Assembly: GCF_945980375.1 (NCBI RefSeq)
Contig: NZ_CAMFQO010000010.1
Coordinates: 1 to 46,033 of the forward strand
Direction: 5' to 3'
Length of the DNA: 46,033 nt
Source of the DNA: an uncultured Eubacterium sp.
GTDB taxonomy: Bacteria > Bacillota > Clostridia > Oscillospirales > Acutalibacteraceae
Positions 33,066 to 41,401 of the stretch are shown here, in pieces. The position numbers and the translations under genes were made by a program. Below the pieces are notes generated by a model that saw only the letters and a list, made by a program, of their open reading frames with translations, had not been told where the DNA came from and did no database searches. Each line of letters begins with the position of its first letter. Position 1 is the stretch's first letter.

Positions 33066-34124
33066 ATGGCAATCGGCAGACCGAAGAAAATGATGAATAT
33101 GTATATCCTTGATATACTCAAGAGAAATACTGACATTGACCACGCAATAACCCAAAAGGAAATTCAAAAAAGGCTTGAAACGGAATACGATATGGTTGTT
33201 GACAGAAAGGCTGTTAAGGCTAATCTTGAGGACCTTATCAATGACGACACTTACGATATTTACTGCGAAACGAAAACCCGTTTAACGCCTAATGCAAAAA
33301 CAGGAGAGTTAGAGAAAAGCGAGGTTTGCACAGGCTTTTATCATGAGTCAAAATTTACCGATTCAGAGTTAAGACTGCTTATTGACTCCGTTCTTTTTTC
33401 AAAAAGCATTCCCACTCATAACAAGTCGGCTATCATTGATAATCTTAAATCTCTCTCAAACAAGTATTTCAAATTCAATGTCGGTCATATTAAATCCTTT
33501 GAATCTGCCGACAGAGAGATTAACAAAAATCTGTTTTTCACTATTGAAACGCTTAACGAGGCCATTGACAAAGGACTTCAGGTTAAGTTCCATTACAACG
33601 AATACGGTGCAGATAAAAAGCTACATAACCGCCTTGATGATAACGGAGAGCCGAGGGAATACATAATCAACCCTTACCAAATTGTTGCCACTAACGGCAG
33701 ATATTATCTTATCTGCAACTATGATAAGTATGACGATTTGGCAAATTACAGGCTTGACAGGATAACGGATATTGAGCTTTTAGACACTCCGAGAAAGCCA
33801 AAGAATAAGGTTCAGGGACTTGTTGGTCTTGATATTGCGCAGTATATGAACGAGCATATTTATATGTTTACAGGCAAATCTGTCAGAGCAAAATTTGAAG
33901 CACCAAAATACTTGATTTCGGACATTCTTGACTATTTCAAGGCATATGTAAATTTCAAAGAGCTTGACGAAAAGAATGTAATCGCAACGGTTAAGGCTAA
34001 CGAAACAGACCTTCGCCTGTGGGCAAGGCAGTATGCAGGGCAGATTAAAATTACCGAGCCGACAGAGCTTACCCAAGCATGCAAGCAGGATTTATTAGAG
34101 GCTATTAAATTATATGAGGACTGA
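33066..34124 (+). CDS. WYL-domain transcriptional regulator
   Basis: 352 residues. An N-terminal winged helix (DHAITQKEIQKRLETEYDMVVDRKAVKANLEDL) is followed by a WYL domain: VKFHYNEYGADKKL..., REYIINPYQIVATNGRYYLICNYDKYDDLANYRLDRITDIELLD, and a C-terminal extension. WYL regulators bind nucleotides or nucleic acid and control DNA-damage and phage-defence genes. It is the first gene of a co-directional run with a DUF2779 nuclease, a PD-(D/E)XK protein and a retron. GAGGTGATTTT precedes the ATG. Confidence 0.9.
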   Translation: MAIGRPKKMMNMYILDILKRNTDIDHAITQKEIQKRLETEYDMVVDRKAVKANLEDLINDDTYDIYCETKTRLTPNAKTGELEKSEVCTGFYHESKFTDSELRLLIDSVLFSKSIPTHNKSAIIDNLKSLSNKYFKFNVGHIKSFESADREINKNLFFTIETLNEAIDKGLQVKFHYNEYGADKKLHNRLDDNGEPREYIINPYQIVATNGRYYLICNYDKYDDLANYRLDRITDIELLDTPRKPKNKVQGLVGLDIAQYMNEHIYMFTGKSVRAKFEAPKYLISDILDYFKAYVNFKELDEKNVIATVKANETDLRLWARQYAGQIKITEPTELTQACKQDLLEAIKLYED

Positions 34125-34126
34125 CT

Positions 34127-35608
34127 ATGAATTTAAGTAAATCAAAATATGTAAGAGGCTTGCAATGTCCTAAAATGCTGTGGATGGACAGGTACAAGCC
34201 TGAAATGGCAGAGCAAAATCCCGCACTTGAAGGTATTTTTGCCACAGGCAATGAGGTTGGCGACCTGGCACGCAGATACTTTGGCGAATATGACCTTGTT
34301 GATTTTGATTTGGGCATTGACAGTATGCTCAGGCAAACACAGGAATTTATAAATAACGGCAGTAAAAACATTGCAGAGGCAAGCTTTTATGTAGACAACC
34401 TTTTTTGCAGTGTTGATATTCTGCATAAAAATCCCTACGGCTGGGATATTGTTGAGGTTAAAAGCTCAACCGCCGTTCACGATGTTTATCTTGACGATAT
34501 GGCTTTTCAGCTTTATGTGCTTAATAAGGCCGGGCTAAATATCACAGGCGTTTACAATATGCACCTTAATTCAAATTATGTCCGCTACGGTGATTTGGAT
34601 TTAAATCAGCTTTTTGTGCTTGAAGATTGCACTGAAATCTGTATGTTTAAGCAAGGTGATGTTCAGCAGAATATAGCAGATATTTGCAGATATATGGCTA
34701 TGGCTGATGATTTTGAGCCTGAAAAGGATATTGATGTTTGCTGTGAAAGTCCTTATGAATGTGCTTATAAAGGCTACTGTTCAAGGCATTTGCCATACCC
34801 ATCTGTTTTTAATATCAGCAGGCTTAATACAAATAAAAAGTATGAGTTTTATCATAACGGCATTATCAGCTTTGAGGATATTGAAAAGAAAAAGCCAAAG
34901 CTTTCTGCAAAGCAATGGCAACAGGTTGATACGGCATATTATCATTACGCGCCCACTATTGATAAAATAGGCATTAGGTCTTGTATTGAACAATACACAT
35001 ATCCTCTTTACTATCTTGATTTTGAAACATATCAGCCTGCCGTACCGCCCTATGACGGAATAAAGCCGTATATGCAGGTAACCTTTCAGTATTCACTTCA
35101 TATTCAGTATGAAAAGGGCGGAGAGTTGGAGCACAGGGAATTTTTAGGCGAGGCAGGTGTTGACCCTCGCAGAGCCTTGGCAGAACAGCTTTGCAGAGAT
35201 ATACCAAAAGATGTTTGCACCCTTGCATACAATATGTCCTTTGAAAAGACGAGAATTAAGGAGCTGGCAAATCAGTTTCCCGACCTTGCAGAGCACCTTA
35301 TGAATATCCACGATAATATCAAGGATTTGATGCTCCCCTTTCAAAATCACTACTATTACAGCAAAGCCCTTGAAGGCTCATACTCAATCAAGAAGGTGCT
35401 ACCTGCCCTTTGCCCTAACGACCCCGAGCTTGATTATCACGCACTTGAGGGAATACATAACGGCGGTGAGGCTATGCAGGCATACCCGGACCTTGTAAAT
35501 CATACACCCGAGGAGCAGGCAATTATCCGCAAAAACCTCCTCGCCTATTGCCGATTAGACACTCTCGCAATGGTCAAGGTGCTGGAAAAGCTGTATGATA
35601 TGTGTTAG
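34127..35608 (+). CDS. DUF2779 protein: Cas4-like nuclease fused to a DEDD-like exonuclease
   Basis: 493 residues. It starts MNLSKSKYVRGLQCPKMLWM with a Cys that, together with the cluster CCESPYECAYKGYC (~residue 205), resembles the 4Fe-4S ligands of Cas4/AddB-type nucleases. The PD-(D/E)XK core shows SVDILHKNPYGWDIVEVKSS. The C-terminal DUF2779 has YYLDFETYQPAVPPYDG, AYNMSFEKTRI and AYCRLDTLAMVKVLEKL, an RNase H/DEDD exonuclease pattern. It starts 2 bases after the WYL stop. A DNA-processing role in defence or repair is inferred; no experimental role is known to me. Confidence 0.85.
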   Translation: MNLSKSKYVRGLQCPKMLWMDRYKPEMAEQNPALEGIFATGNEVGDLARRYFGEYDLVDFDLGIDSMLRQTQEFINNGSKNIAEASFYVDNLFCSVDILHKNPYGWDIVEVKSSTAVHDVYLDDMAFQLYVLNKAGLNITGVYNMHLNSNYVRYGDLDLNQLFVLEDCTEICMFKQGDVQQNIADICRYMAMADDFEPEKDIDVCCESPYECAYKGYCSRHLPYPSVFNISRLNTNKKYEFYHNGIISFEDIEKKKPKLSAKQWQQVDTAYYHYAPTIDKIGIRSCIEQYTYPLYYLDFETYQPAVPPYDGIKPYMQVTFQYSLHIQYEKGGELEHREFLGEAGVDPRRALAEQLCRDIPKDVCTLAYNMSFEKTRIKELANQFPDLAEHLMNIHDNIKDLMLPFQNHYYYSKALEGSYSIKKVLPALCPNDPELDYHALEGIHNGGEAMQAYPDLVNHTPEEQAIIRKNLLAYCRLDTLAMVKVLEKLYDMC

Positions 35609-35632
35609 GATATAATAAAGGAGATGCGTTTA

Positions 35633-36859
35633 ATGAAAAAATACGAAGCCGATATTTTCGATATGTTAGGAATTAATGGAAGAGAAGATAGCTACACTAA
35701 TTTGTTAAAAGTGCTTTTTGACAATGTTTTAGAGTACAGATCTTTTTTACTTAATATGTTGTTTCCCAAGGAAGCATTAGACCCTGATGCATTTTATTTT
35801 GAAACAAGAAACAAATATTCTCGGAAAGATTCAAATGAAAAAAATCATAATGAAATACCTGATATAATTATTGTGGATAAGAGTGGTAATCATTTTGCCC
35901 TAATTGAAGTGAAAATTTTTTCGGGAGAGGGTGATCGCCAAACGGAAAGATACTATAATCTATTTTCAAACGACATTCCAGATATAACGATTCACGATTG
36001 TAATAAAGAAAATATTCCCATTAGAAAAAATGCTGTTAGAAAATTTTATTTTTTAACTATTTATGAAAGCAAAGCTCAATGCGAAGAATTTATAAACATT
36101 AAATGGTCAAGAATCATAGAACCTCTTAAACAAATTCAAATAAAAAATGAGTATTTGAATTTGCTCGCAAAGTCTTTAATTAACAAGGTTGAAAGCAGTA
36201 AAACCATTGATTCTATATCAAAGGATATGATTTGGAATGATTCGATGGGTTTTGGCTGGGCAAAAGAGCAAAATCTTTTCAAAGTGCTAAAATCCTTCTG
36301 CTTTAAGGATGAAGAAATATGGGACTATTATGAAAGCTGGAATGGCTACAACAAGGATTCAAATACTTATGAGTTAAAATGCTTGTTTGGCAGAGAATGC
36401 TGGAGAGGGATACATCTTAAAAATATTAACAACGATAATTTGGAAAAATGCTTTGAGTTCCACTACGAATTTGCATACAGCCCAAATGAAGACAGAATTA
36501 CCGTAAGGCTGGATTATCATTTGAGGCCGTATCTGTCAATCTCCGATATAAATAAATGCAAATTTTATAACAAAGCCAGTTTTTACGATGTCCCAGAAGA
36601 AGATTACAACAAAATTAAAGATTTGGCAAACAGAGCCAATGAAATAAGGAAAAACAAAGCTGACGAAATCAAAAACAGTATAATGAATTCTACTAATAAT
36701 GACAGTATAATTCGAGTGAAAAACAATAGCAATCCAATGATTTTAGTAAAACAATCTATTGATGGTACAAGCAAAAAAACAATAGAAGAAATAACAAAAA
36801 TAATAAATGTTTTTGTGAAAAACACAAAGACAATAATTGATGATTTTGTTGCAAAGTAA
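35633..36859 (+). CDS. PD-(D/E)XK nuclease-superfamily protein (PF14281-like)
   Basis: 408 residues from the ATG at 35633, with AAAGGAG nine bases upstream; an ATG at 35624 overlaps that site. The N-terminus EADIFDMLGINGREDSYTNLLKVLF and the catalytic set PDIIIVDKSGNHFALIEVKIFSGEGDRQTERYY (Asp, then Glu-x-Lys) match the PDDEXK_4 group. The middle has many aromatic residues (GMGFGWAKEQNLF, WRGIHLKNI), and the last ~100 residues are Lys/Asn-rich and probably helical. It is very AT-rich relative to the upstream genes, suggesting transfer. It ends 31 bases before the retron RNA gene and is the most likely retron partner. Confidence 0.8.
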   Translation: MKKYEADIFDMLGINGREDSYTNLLKVLFDNVLEYRSFLLNMLFPKEALDPDAFYFETRNKYSRKDSNEKNHNEIPDIIIVDKSGNHFALIEVKIFSGEGDRQTERYYNLFSNDIPDITIHDCNKENIPIRKNAVRKFYFLTIYESKAQCEEFINIKWSRIIEPLKQIQIKNEYLNLLAKSLINKVESSKTIDSISKDMIWNDSMGFGWAKEQNLFKVLKSFCFKDEEIWDYYESWNGYNKDSNTYELKCLFGRECWRGIHLKNINNDNLEKCFEFHYEFAYSPNEDRITVRLDYHLRPYLSISDINKCKFYNKASFYDVPEEDYNKIKDLANRANEIRKNKADEIKNSIMNSTNNDSIIRVKNNSNPMILVKQSIDGTSKKTIEEITKIINVFVKNTKTIIDDFVAK

Positions 36860-36890
36860 TAGTTTTAATAAAAATTTGTAATATGTGTTT

Positions 36891-37064
36891 AAAACAGCGG
36901 TGATAGCGTTACTTTAATTGAGATTAAAGTTGGTCAGCGAGTCGTTGACTGTAATCAAAAAATTGTCTGCAACATACGAAAACTGCTTCGCTTAATCAAA
37001 ATTCACTGCACGAATCAGAATTAAGCTACGCACCATTCTTATCATTTTGTATCACCGCTGTTTT
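36891..37064 (+). ncRNA. Retron msr-msd RNA gene
   Basis: The a1 repeat AAAACAGCGGTGATA (36891-36905) is perfectly complementary over 15 bases to a2 TATCACCGCTGTTTT (37050-37064). Directly after a1 comes GC in a TAGCG context, so the branching guanosine would be 36906, as in the TAGC/AGC start of known msr. Hairpin 1 has an 8-bp stem ACTTTAAT / ATTAAAGT with a TGAG loop (36911-36930). Hairpin 2 is GTCAGC / GTTGAC (36933-36949). The msd arm pairs GCTTAAT with ATTAAGC (36990-37026), plus TGC/GCA outside and ATTC/GAAT inside. A retron RT follows at once. Confidence 0.88.
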
Positions 37065-37076
37065 TATTTGAAAAAT

Positions 37077-37964
37077 ATGGAAAGTAAACTTATATCCGGT
37101 GTTAGCAACAGAGAGTTATATTATATCTCAAACAACACCGACAAATTTTACAATAGAATATCAATACCCAAGAAAACCGGTGGAGTAAGAATGGTATATG
37201 CTCCTAAACCACAATTGAAATGGTGTCAACATTATATTGCAGAAAATTATCTTGATGTTTATAGGGAATCCAAGTATGCAACCGCATATCATAAGGGCTC
37301 AAATATTCTTGCTAACGCTTCTCCTCATTGCAACAAGAAGAATATTTTAAAGCTTGATATTGAAAATTTTTTTGGCAGTATTACATTTATGCAGGTATAT
37401 AATGTTTTTTATAAATGTTATCCTGCAAATGTCAGCAAACAGTTGGCAGAGCTTTGCTGTTATCATGACAGTCTTGTTCAAGGCTCACCGGCATCACCGA
37501 AATTATCAAATGTGGTTATGTATAGTTTTGATAACAAAATCGGAAAGTGGTGCGAGGAAAGAAATATTACCTACACTCGCTATTGTGATGATTTAACATT
37601 TTCATCAAATGATGATTTGCATAGTGTTTATTACAAGGTTAAGTCCTTACTAAAGAGTAATAGATTTTATTTAAACAATAAAAAAACACATTTTGTAAAT
37701 GCAAATCACAGGCAAAGTGTTACCGGAATAGTGGTTAACGAATTTCCTCAAGTATCAAAAGAGTATAGAAAAAAGCTTAGACAGGAAATATATTATTGTC
37801 AAAAATATGGTATAAAAAATCATTTAAAACACATTGGTTCCGATTTAACCGAAGAAGAATACTGTAAGGTGTTAAAGGGCAAGATTAATTATGTTTTATC
37901 TGTAAATCCAAATGATTTAGAATTTAAGAATTTGCAACAATCGTTATACAGGGATAATATTTAA
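37077..37964 (+). CDS. Retron reverse transcriptase
   Basis: 295 residues from the ATG at 37077. RT motifs in order are PKKTGGVRMVYAP (RT1, ~31-43), NASPH (80-84, the retron NAxxH), LKLDIENFFGSI (motif A, ~91-102), QGSPASP (135-141), YCDD (169-172, catalytic) and VTG (215-217, the retron primer/RNA-recognition motif). NAxxH and VTG together separate retron RTs from group II intron and DGR enzymes. No clear ribosome site is visible because the start lies just after a2; TTG codons at 37047 and 37068 are in frame. It would convert the upstream RNA into a branched RNA-DNA hybrid (msDNA). Confidence 0.93.
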   Translation: MESKLISGVSNRELYYISNNTDKFYNRISIPKKTGGVRMVYAPKPQLKWCQHYIAENYLDVYRESKYATAYHKGSNILANASPHCNKKNILKLDIENFFGSITFMQVYNVFYKCYPANVSKQLAELCCYHDSLVQGSPASPKLSNVVMYSFDNKIGKWCEERNITYTRYCDDLTFSSNDDLHSVYYKVKSLLKSNRFYLNNKKTHFVNANHRQSVTGIVVNEFPQVSKEYRKKLRQEIYYCQKYGIKNHLKHIGSDLTEEEYCKVLKGKINYVLSVNPNDLEFKNLQQSLYRDNI

Positions 37965-37994
37965 TTTGTCAAATTAGCCAAAGAGATATAAACT

Positions 37995-38705
37995 ATGACC
38001 TACGTAATTTCCGACCTACACGGTTATCCGCTTGAAAAATTTAAAATGCTGCTTGGCAAAGCCGGGTTTTGTGATGATGACGAATTGTTTATTCTCGGTG
38101 ATGTTGTTGACCGAAACGGTGACGGCGGAGTAGAAATGCTCTGCTGGTTACTTTCTCAACCCAACATTTACTTGATTTTCGGCAATCACGAGGCTATGCT
38201 TTTGTCCTGCTCATTTGTATTGGAGCAGGTAACGGACGAATTTGTTGAGTCGCTGTCAAAGCATAATCAAATTGAAATTTTGAGCGAGTATATGTTCAAC
38301 GGCGGTGATGTTACATTAAAGGCACTTAGCGAGCTGAACAAAAAATCGCCCGAAGCAGTTGCAGATATATTTGATTATCTTCGTGAGGCACCGCTTTACG
38401 ATATAGTTGAAATCGGCGGCACAAACTATTTGCTGACACACAGCGGTATTGATAATTTTGAAAAGGGCAAGCCGTTATCAAGCTATACACCTGATGATTT
38501 TCTGTGGAACAGACCGAAGCTTGACGATGAATATTTTGAAAAATCAATAACCGTTTTCGGTCATACCCCCACAATCTGCTTTGGCGAGGAATACAAAGGT
38601 GAAATCATCAAAACGAAAACCTGGATTGACATTGATGTGGGTGCGGCAGGCGGATTTGAGCCTGTCCTTCTCCGTCTTGATGATATGAAGGAATTTAGAA
38701 ACTAA
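37995..38705 (+). CDS. PP2A/ApaH-like metallophosphoesterase
   Basis: 236 residues. Motifs of the bacterial Ser/Thr-phosphatase/ApaH group are ISDLHGYPLEKF, FILGDVVDRNGDGGVEML, IFGNHEAMLL, LLTHSGID and VFGHTPTICFG with a final DIDVGAAGG. It could remove phosphate from proteins or cleave dinucleotide polyphosphates. It starts 30 bases after the retron RT, with AAAGAGATATAAACT upstream, so it may be in the same transcript. Base composition is less AT-rich than the RT, arguing for a different origin. A retron role is possible but not indicated by known systems. Confidence 0.88.
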   Translation: MTYVISDLHGYPLEKFKMLLGKAGFCDDDELFILGDVVDRNGDGGVEMLCWLLSQPNIYLIFGNHEAMLLSCSFVLEQVTDEFVESLSKHNQIEILSEYMFNGGDVTLKALSELNKKSPEAVADIFDYLREAPLYDIVEIGGTNYLLTHSGIDNFEKGKPLSSYTPDDFLWNRPKLDDEYFEKSITVFGHTPTICFGEEYKGEIIKTKTWIDIDVGAAGGFEPVLLRLDDMKEFRN

Positions 38706-38717
38706 ATATAAAACAGC

Positions 38718-38754
38718 AGCACCACGATGATTTAATTCATCGTGGTGCTTTTTT
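38718..38754 (+). terminator. Terminator after the metallophosphoesterase
   Basis: A perfect 13-bp stem, AGCACCACGATGA / TCATCGTGGTGCT with loop TTTAAT, is followed by TTTTT. It would end the WYL-to-phosphoesterase transcript. Confidence 0.95.
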
Positions 38755-38815
38755 ATGCACAAAAAACCTCTCATTGAACTTATTATAATTACATTGTAAC
38801 AAGAAAACAGGAGGT

Positions 38816-39256
38816 GTGATTACCATAAAAATTAAGGCTTTAAGCAGAGAAAAGGCTATCAGGCTAAGTTATAGTGATTTTGATGATGCCAAAATAATTA
38901 TATCTATCAGAGACCCGAATAAAGTTAAGCCGGAATTTAATATCAATAACAGCTCGATAAAGGATATTTTGTATCTGTCATTTTTCGACATCAGTGAGGA
39001 AACAAAAAGCATTTTCGGCGGGTACGAATCTATGTCGCCCATTGATGCAATTTTGATTCGTGATTTTGTTTTGAAATGGCAGGGCGAAATTGACACAATA
39101 TGGGTTCAATGCGAAATAGGAATGTCACGCAGTGCAGGAATTGCGGCAGCCATTATGGAGTATTTTGATATGGATTCAAAGAAGATACTCGAAAGCAATC
39201 AGTATTATCCAAATAGGCTATGCTATAACCTAACTAAAGGTGCATTTAACAAATAA
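38816..39256 (+). CDS. Tyrosine/dual-specificity phosphatase-like protein
   Basis: The CX5R signature is in VQCEIGMSRSAG, with a possible general acid in SFFDIS. Length is ~143-146 residues, a minimal PTP-like fold. The first codon is unclear. A GTG at 38816 is only one base after AGGAGG, too close. By alignment with the paralogue at 41402 (MKVTIYSRKAVE) the protein should start at codon 38825, which is ATA, ten bases from AGGAGG, reading (M)KIKALSREKAI. Start is therefore GTG, ATT or a non-standard ATA. It lies between defence-type genes; no substrate is known. Confidence 0.75.
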   Translation: MITIKIKALSREKAIRLSYSDFDDAKIIISIRDPNKVKPEFNINNSSIKDILYLSFFDISEETKSIFGGYESMSPIDAILIRDFVLKWQGEIDTIWVQCEIGMSRSAGIAAAIMEYFDMDSKKILESNQYYPNRLCYNLTKGAFNK

Positions 39257-39277
39257 AACCTTGCTGGGAGGGGAATT

Positions 39278-40609
39278 ATGACTTATACAAGATTTCAGGT
39301 CCCGATATTTCATAATACACAAAACACTTTATATTCCGAAGATAACAAGCTAAAGCAAATATCATTTGTAGATTCCTGTGTTGATATGTTTTTATTCTGT
39401 GGTGACAAATCACTTGAAATCGGAATGAAAATAGATAGTATAAAAGCACTTTTGGATATTCCGTGGACCAATGATATTGAGAATATTACTGCTTTTGATT
39501 TCAGTGAAAAAATAGTTTTTGATTTTGATACAGGCGAAACTAATGCCTGTCTTTTCAACGGCGAAACACTTGTTCAGAGTAAAAATATTTATGAAATAAT
39601 TGATGAAGATTTAGAAGATATGCTGTGCAAAATCATTTCAAAAAATAATCATGTAAAAGAAAAACTTAAAAATGCTTTTACTGAAAATTATAATATTTTC
39701 GTTCCATTCCCTTTGAATGAATTGAACCTGAAATATTTTGCTCTTATGACGCAGTATCAAGGTTATAACAAAGAATTTTATTATTCAATTCCCTTTGATG
39801 ACCGCAAAACCATTACTCATTTTACATTCAATGACATTTCAAAGGAATTAAAAAACGGCAACAACGCAATGAGTTTGCTTGAAAAATACAATGTCCCTCA
39901 CAAAAAGTCTATCAAGCGAATATTTGCAGAGAGGCAAGGCTTATTTTTCTATCTCAAAGAATGTGGGATAATGTATAATGTTATTAACAACATTGATTTA
40001 TTTTCAAGCTTTTTGAATGATAAATTTTGCTATTATATTCTATCATATTTGCATACTTATCCGGCACTTGAAAACTATTTTAAGGACTTTGTTAAATATA
40101 CAAATATTGTGAGCTTTTGCAACAAGATGAAAAAGAACTTATCTTTTTTGAGTTATGCATTTGAATATAATTCCTTGCGTAGTGATATGAAGCAGGAAAA
40201 AATCAAGTATATTAACAAACAACGCTACAAATATGAAGCGTATCCTTGTATTACTATTCCCTTTTCTATAAAGCTCATAAATACCATTGATGTTGAGGTT
40301 AAAGTAATCGACGGATACGAATTTATACCGCTGAAAAACACAAGCGATTGCCATATCACAGGCAAACAGCTTTCTAACAGTCTTAAAAATTGGGAATATT
40401 TTTACGAGCCTGTTGTTATTGTGCGTGACTACAAAAAAACGATTGCGGCGATTGAATTTTCTGATAATCACCTTCGTTCTGCATACAAAGCATATCACTG
40501 TCCTGTAAGTACCGATATTCCTCTTTGTAATACATTGAAAAAATGGTGCGTTGATTCAGGTATTGACTACATTAGCTTTTTTAGCTATTATCAGATTGAG
40601 GACCACTAA
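39278..40609 (+). CDS. Unrecognised 443-residue protein, weakly PcfJ-like
   Basis: GGGAGGGGAATT precedes the ATG 21 bases after the PTP-like stop. The protein has no membrane segment or signal peptide. The C-terminal third (FSIKLINTIDVEVKVIDGYEFIPLKN, VVIVRDYKKTIAAIEFSDNHLRSAYKAYHCPV, LKKWCVDSGIDY) recalls the PcfJ-like family of plasmid and element proteins in order and spacing, but the key residues are not clear to me. The N-terminal half (FDFDTGETNACLFNGETLV) is unassigned. It is AT-rich and Lys/Asn-rich like the retron region. Confidence 0.6.
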   Translation: MTYTRFQVPIFHNTQNTLYSEDNKLKQISFVDSCVDMFLFCGDKSLEIGMKIDSIKALLDIPWTNDIENITAFDFSEKIVFDFDTGETNACLFNGETLVQSKNIYEIIDEDLEDMLCKIISKNNHVKEKLKNAFTENYNIFVPFPLNELNLKYFALMTQYQGYNKEFYYSIPFDDRKTITHFTFNDISKELKNGNNAMSLLEKYNVPHKKSIKRIFAERQGLFFYLKECGIMYNVINNIDLFSSFLNDKFCYYILSYLHTYPALENYFKDFVKYTNIVSFCNKMKKNLSFLSYAFEYNSLRSDMKQEKIKYINKQRYKYEAYPCITIPFSIKLINTIDVEVKVIDGYEFIPLKNTSDCHITGKQLSNSLKNWEYFYEPVVIVRDYKKTIAAIEFSDNHLRSAYKAYHCPVSTDIPLCNTLKKWCVDSGIDYISFFSYYQIEDH

Positions 40610-40693
40610 ATATGCCGTTATTCATTGAGAAGGGCACTATTTGTGATAGAATAATTTTAAGTAAAAATTGAAAATCAAGGGAGAAATAAAATT

Positions 40694-41380
40694 ATGAGTA
40701 AATATGATGATATTGTTTTGCCGACACCTGATTTTATTGATAAAAAAATCAAAGAATTTGATAATAATGAGCAACTAAATGAAAAAGCATTGGAATTATT
40801 ATTCAATACATTTAAAAGTAATACGGATGAAAAAGAAATTCTTTTGAAAGTGGTTACGCTCAATAATCGTTATAGCGCAGGCTTAACAGACAATTTTTTG
40901 AGCAAAGAAAAATGTGATATATATGAAAAAGAAAACAAGGATAAACCAACAAATGTAATAGTAATGACAAAACACATAGCTGAAATTGAATCACAACAAA
41001 ATTACTTTTCAGAAGAGGACGATCCAATATCCATTGTTAAAGAACTCAGACATATTGAAGGATATCAAGATTCATACTCTTTTGCAACAAAATATGTTGC
41101 GTGGACATTCCGTGATAAAAACATTCCTATTGTTGATGGCTATGTAAAAAAATTATTGTATTCCATAAATAAAAAAAGCAAAGAAGCATGTTTCTATGAA
41201 AAGTTAACATGGAATGATTTGGAAGACTATCCAACTTACTGTGAAGTTTACAAATCATTTGTTGAACATTTTAAGTTGGATAACTACAGTTATAAACAGA
41301 TTGATAAGTATTTATGGCTCTATGGAAAAGAATTAGCCCAAGGTAAAAATACTCAATCACAAGGCACAACACCCCTATAA
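40694..41380 (+). CDS. Unassigned 228-residue helical protein, possible HhH/glycosylase-like fold
   Basis: GGGAGAAATAAAATT precedes the ATG. Helical segments include ALELLFNTFKSNTDEKEILLKVVTLNNRYSAGLTDNFL and then SFATKYVAWTFRDKNIPIVDGYVKKLL and QIDKYLWLYGKELA. This order (NNRYS near the start, SFA-KY, P-I-x-D-x-Y/F-V-x-K-x-L, DKYLW) recurs in restriction-linked hypothetical proteins that I associate with helix-hairpin-helix folds; that link is an impression, not a proof. The stop lies inside a terminator stem. Function unknown. Confidence 0.65.
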   Translation: MSKYDDIVLPTPDFIDKKIKEFDNNEQLNEKALELLFNTFKSNTDEKEILLKVVTLNNRYSAGLTDNFLSKEKCDIYEKENKDKPTNVIVMTKHIAEIESQQNYFSEEDDPISIVKELRHIEGYQDSYSFATKYVAWTFRDKNIPIVDGYVKKLLYSINKKSKEACFYEKLTWNDLEDYPTYCEVYKSFVEHFKLDNYSYKQIDKYLWLYGKELAQGKNTQSQGTTPL

Positions 41381-41397
41381 TAATACAGGGGTGTTGT
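41366..41397. terminator. Bidirectional terminator between convergent genes
   Basis: An 11-bp stem ACAACACCCCT / AGGGGTGTTGT with a 10-base AT loop lies at the meeting of a plus-strand gene (ends 41380) and a minus-strand gene (ends 41402). T tracts are short on both sides. Confidence 0.7.
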
Positions 41398-41401
41398 GTT
41401 G

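Noticed and set aside
36891-37064. Group II intron or DGR interpretation of the RT locus
   Set aside because: No maturase or endonuclease domain, no intron domain V, no template/variable repeat pair; NAxxH and VTG with an a1/a2 repeat fit a retron instead.
37041-37076. TTG start of the retron RT at 37047
   Set aside because: It lies inside the a2 repeat with no ribosome site; the ATG at 37077 is beyond the RNA gene and precedes all RT motifs.
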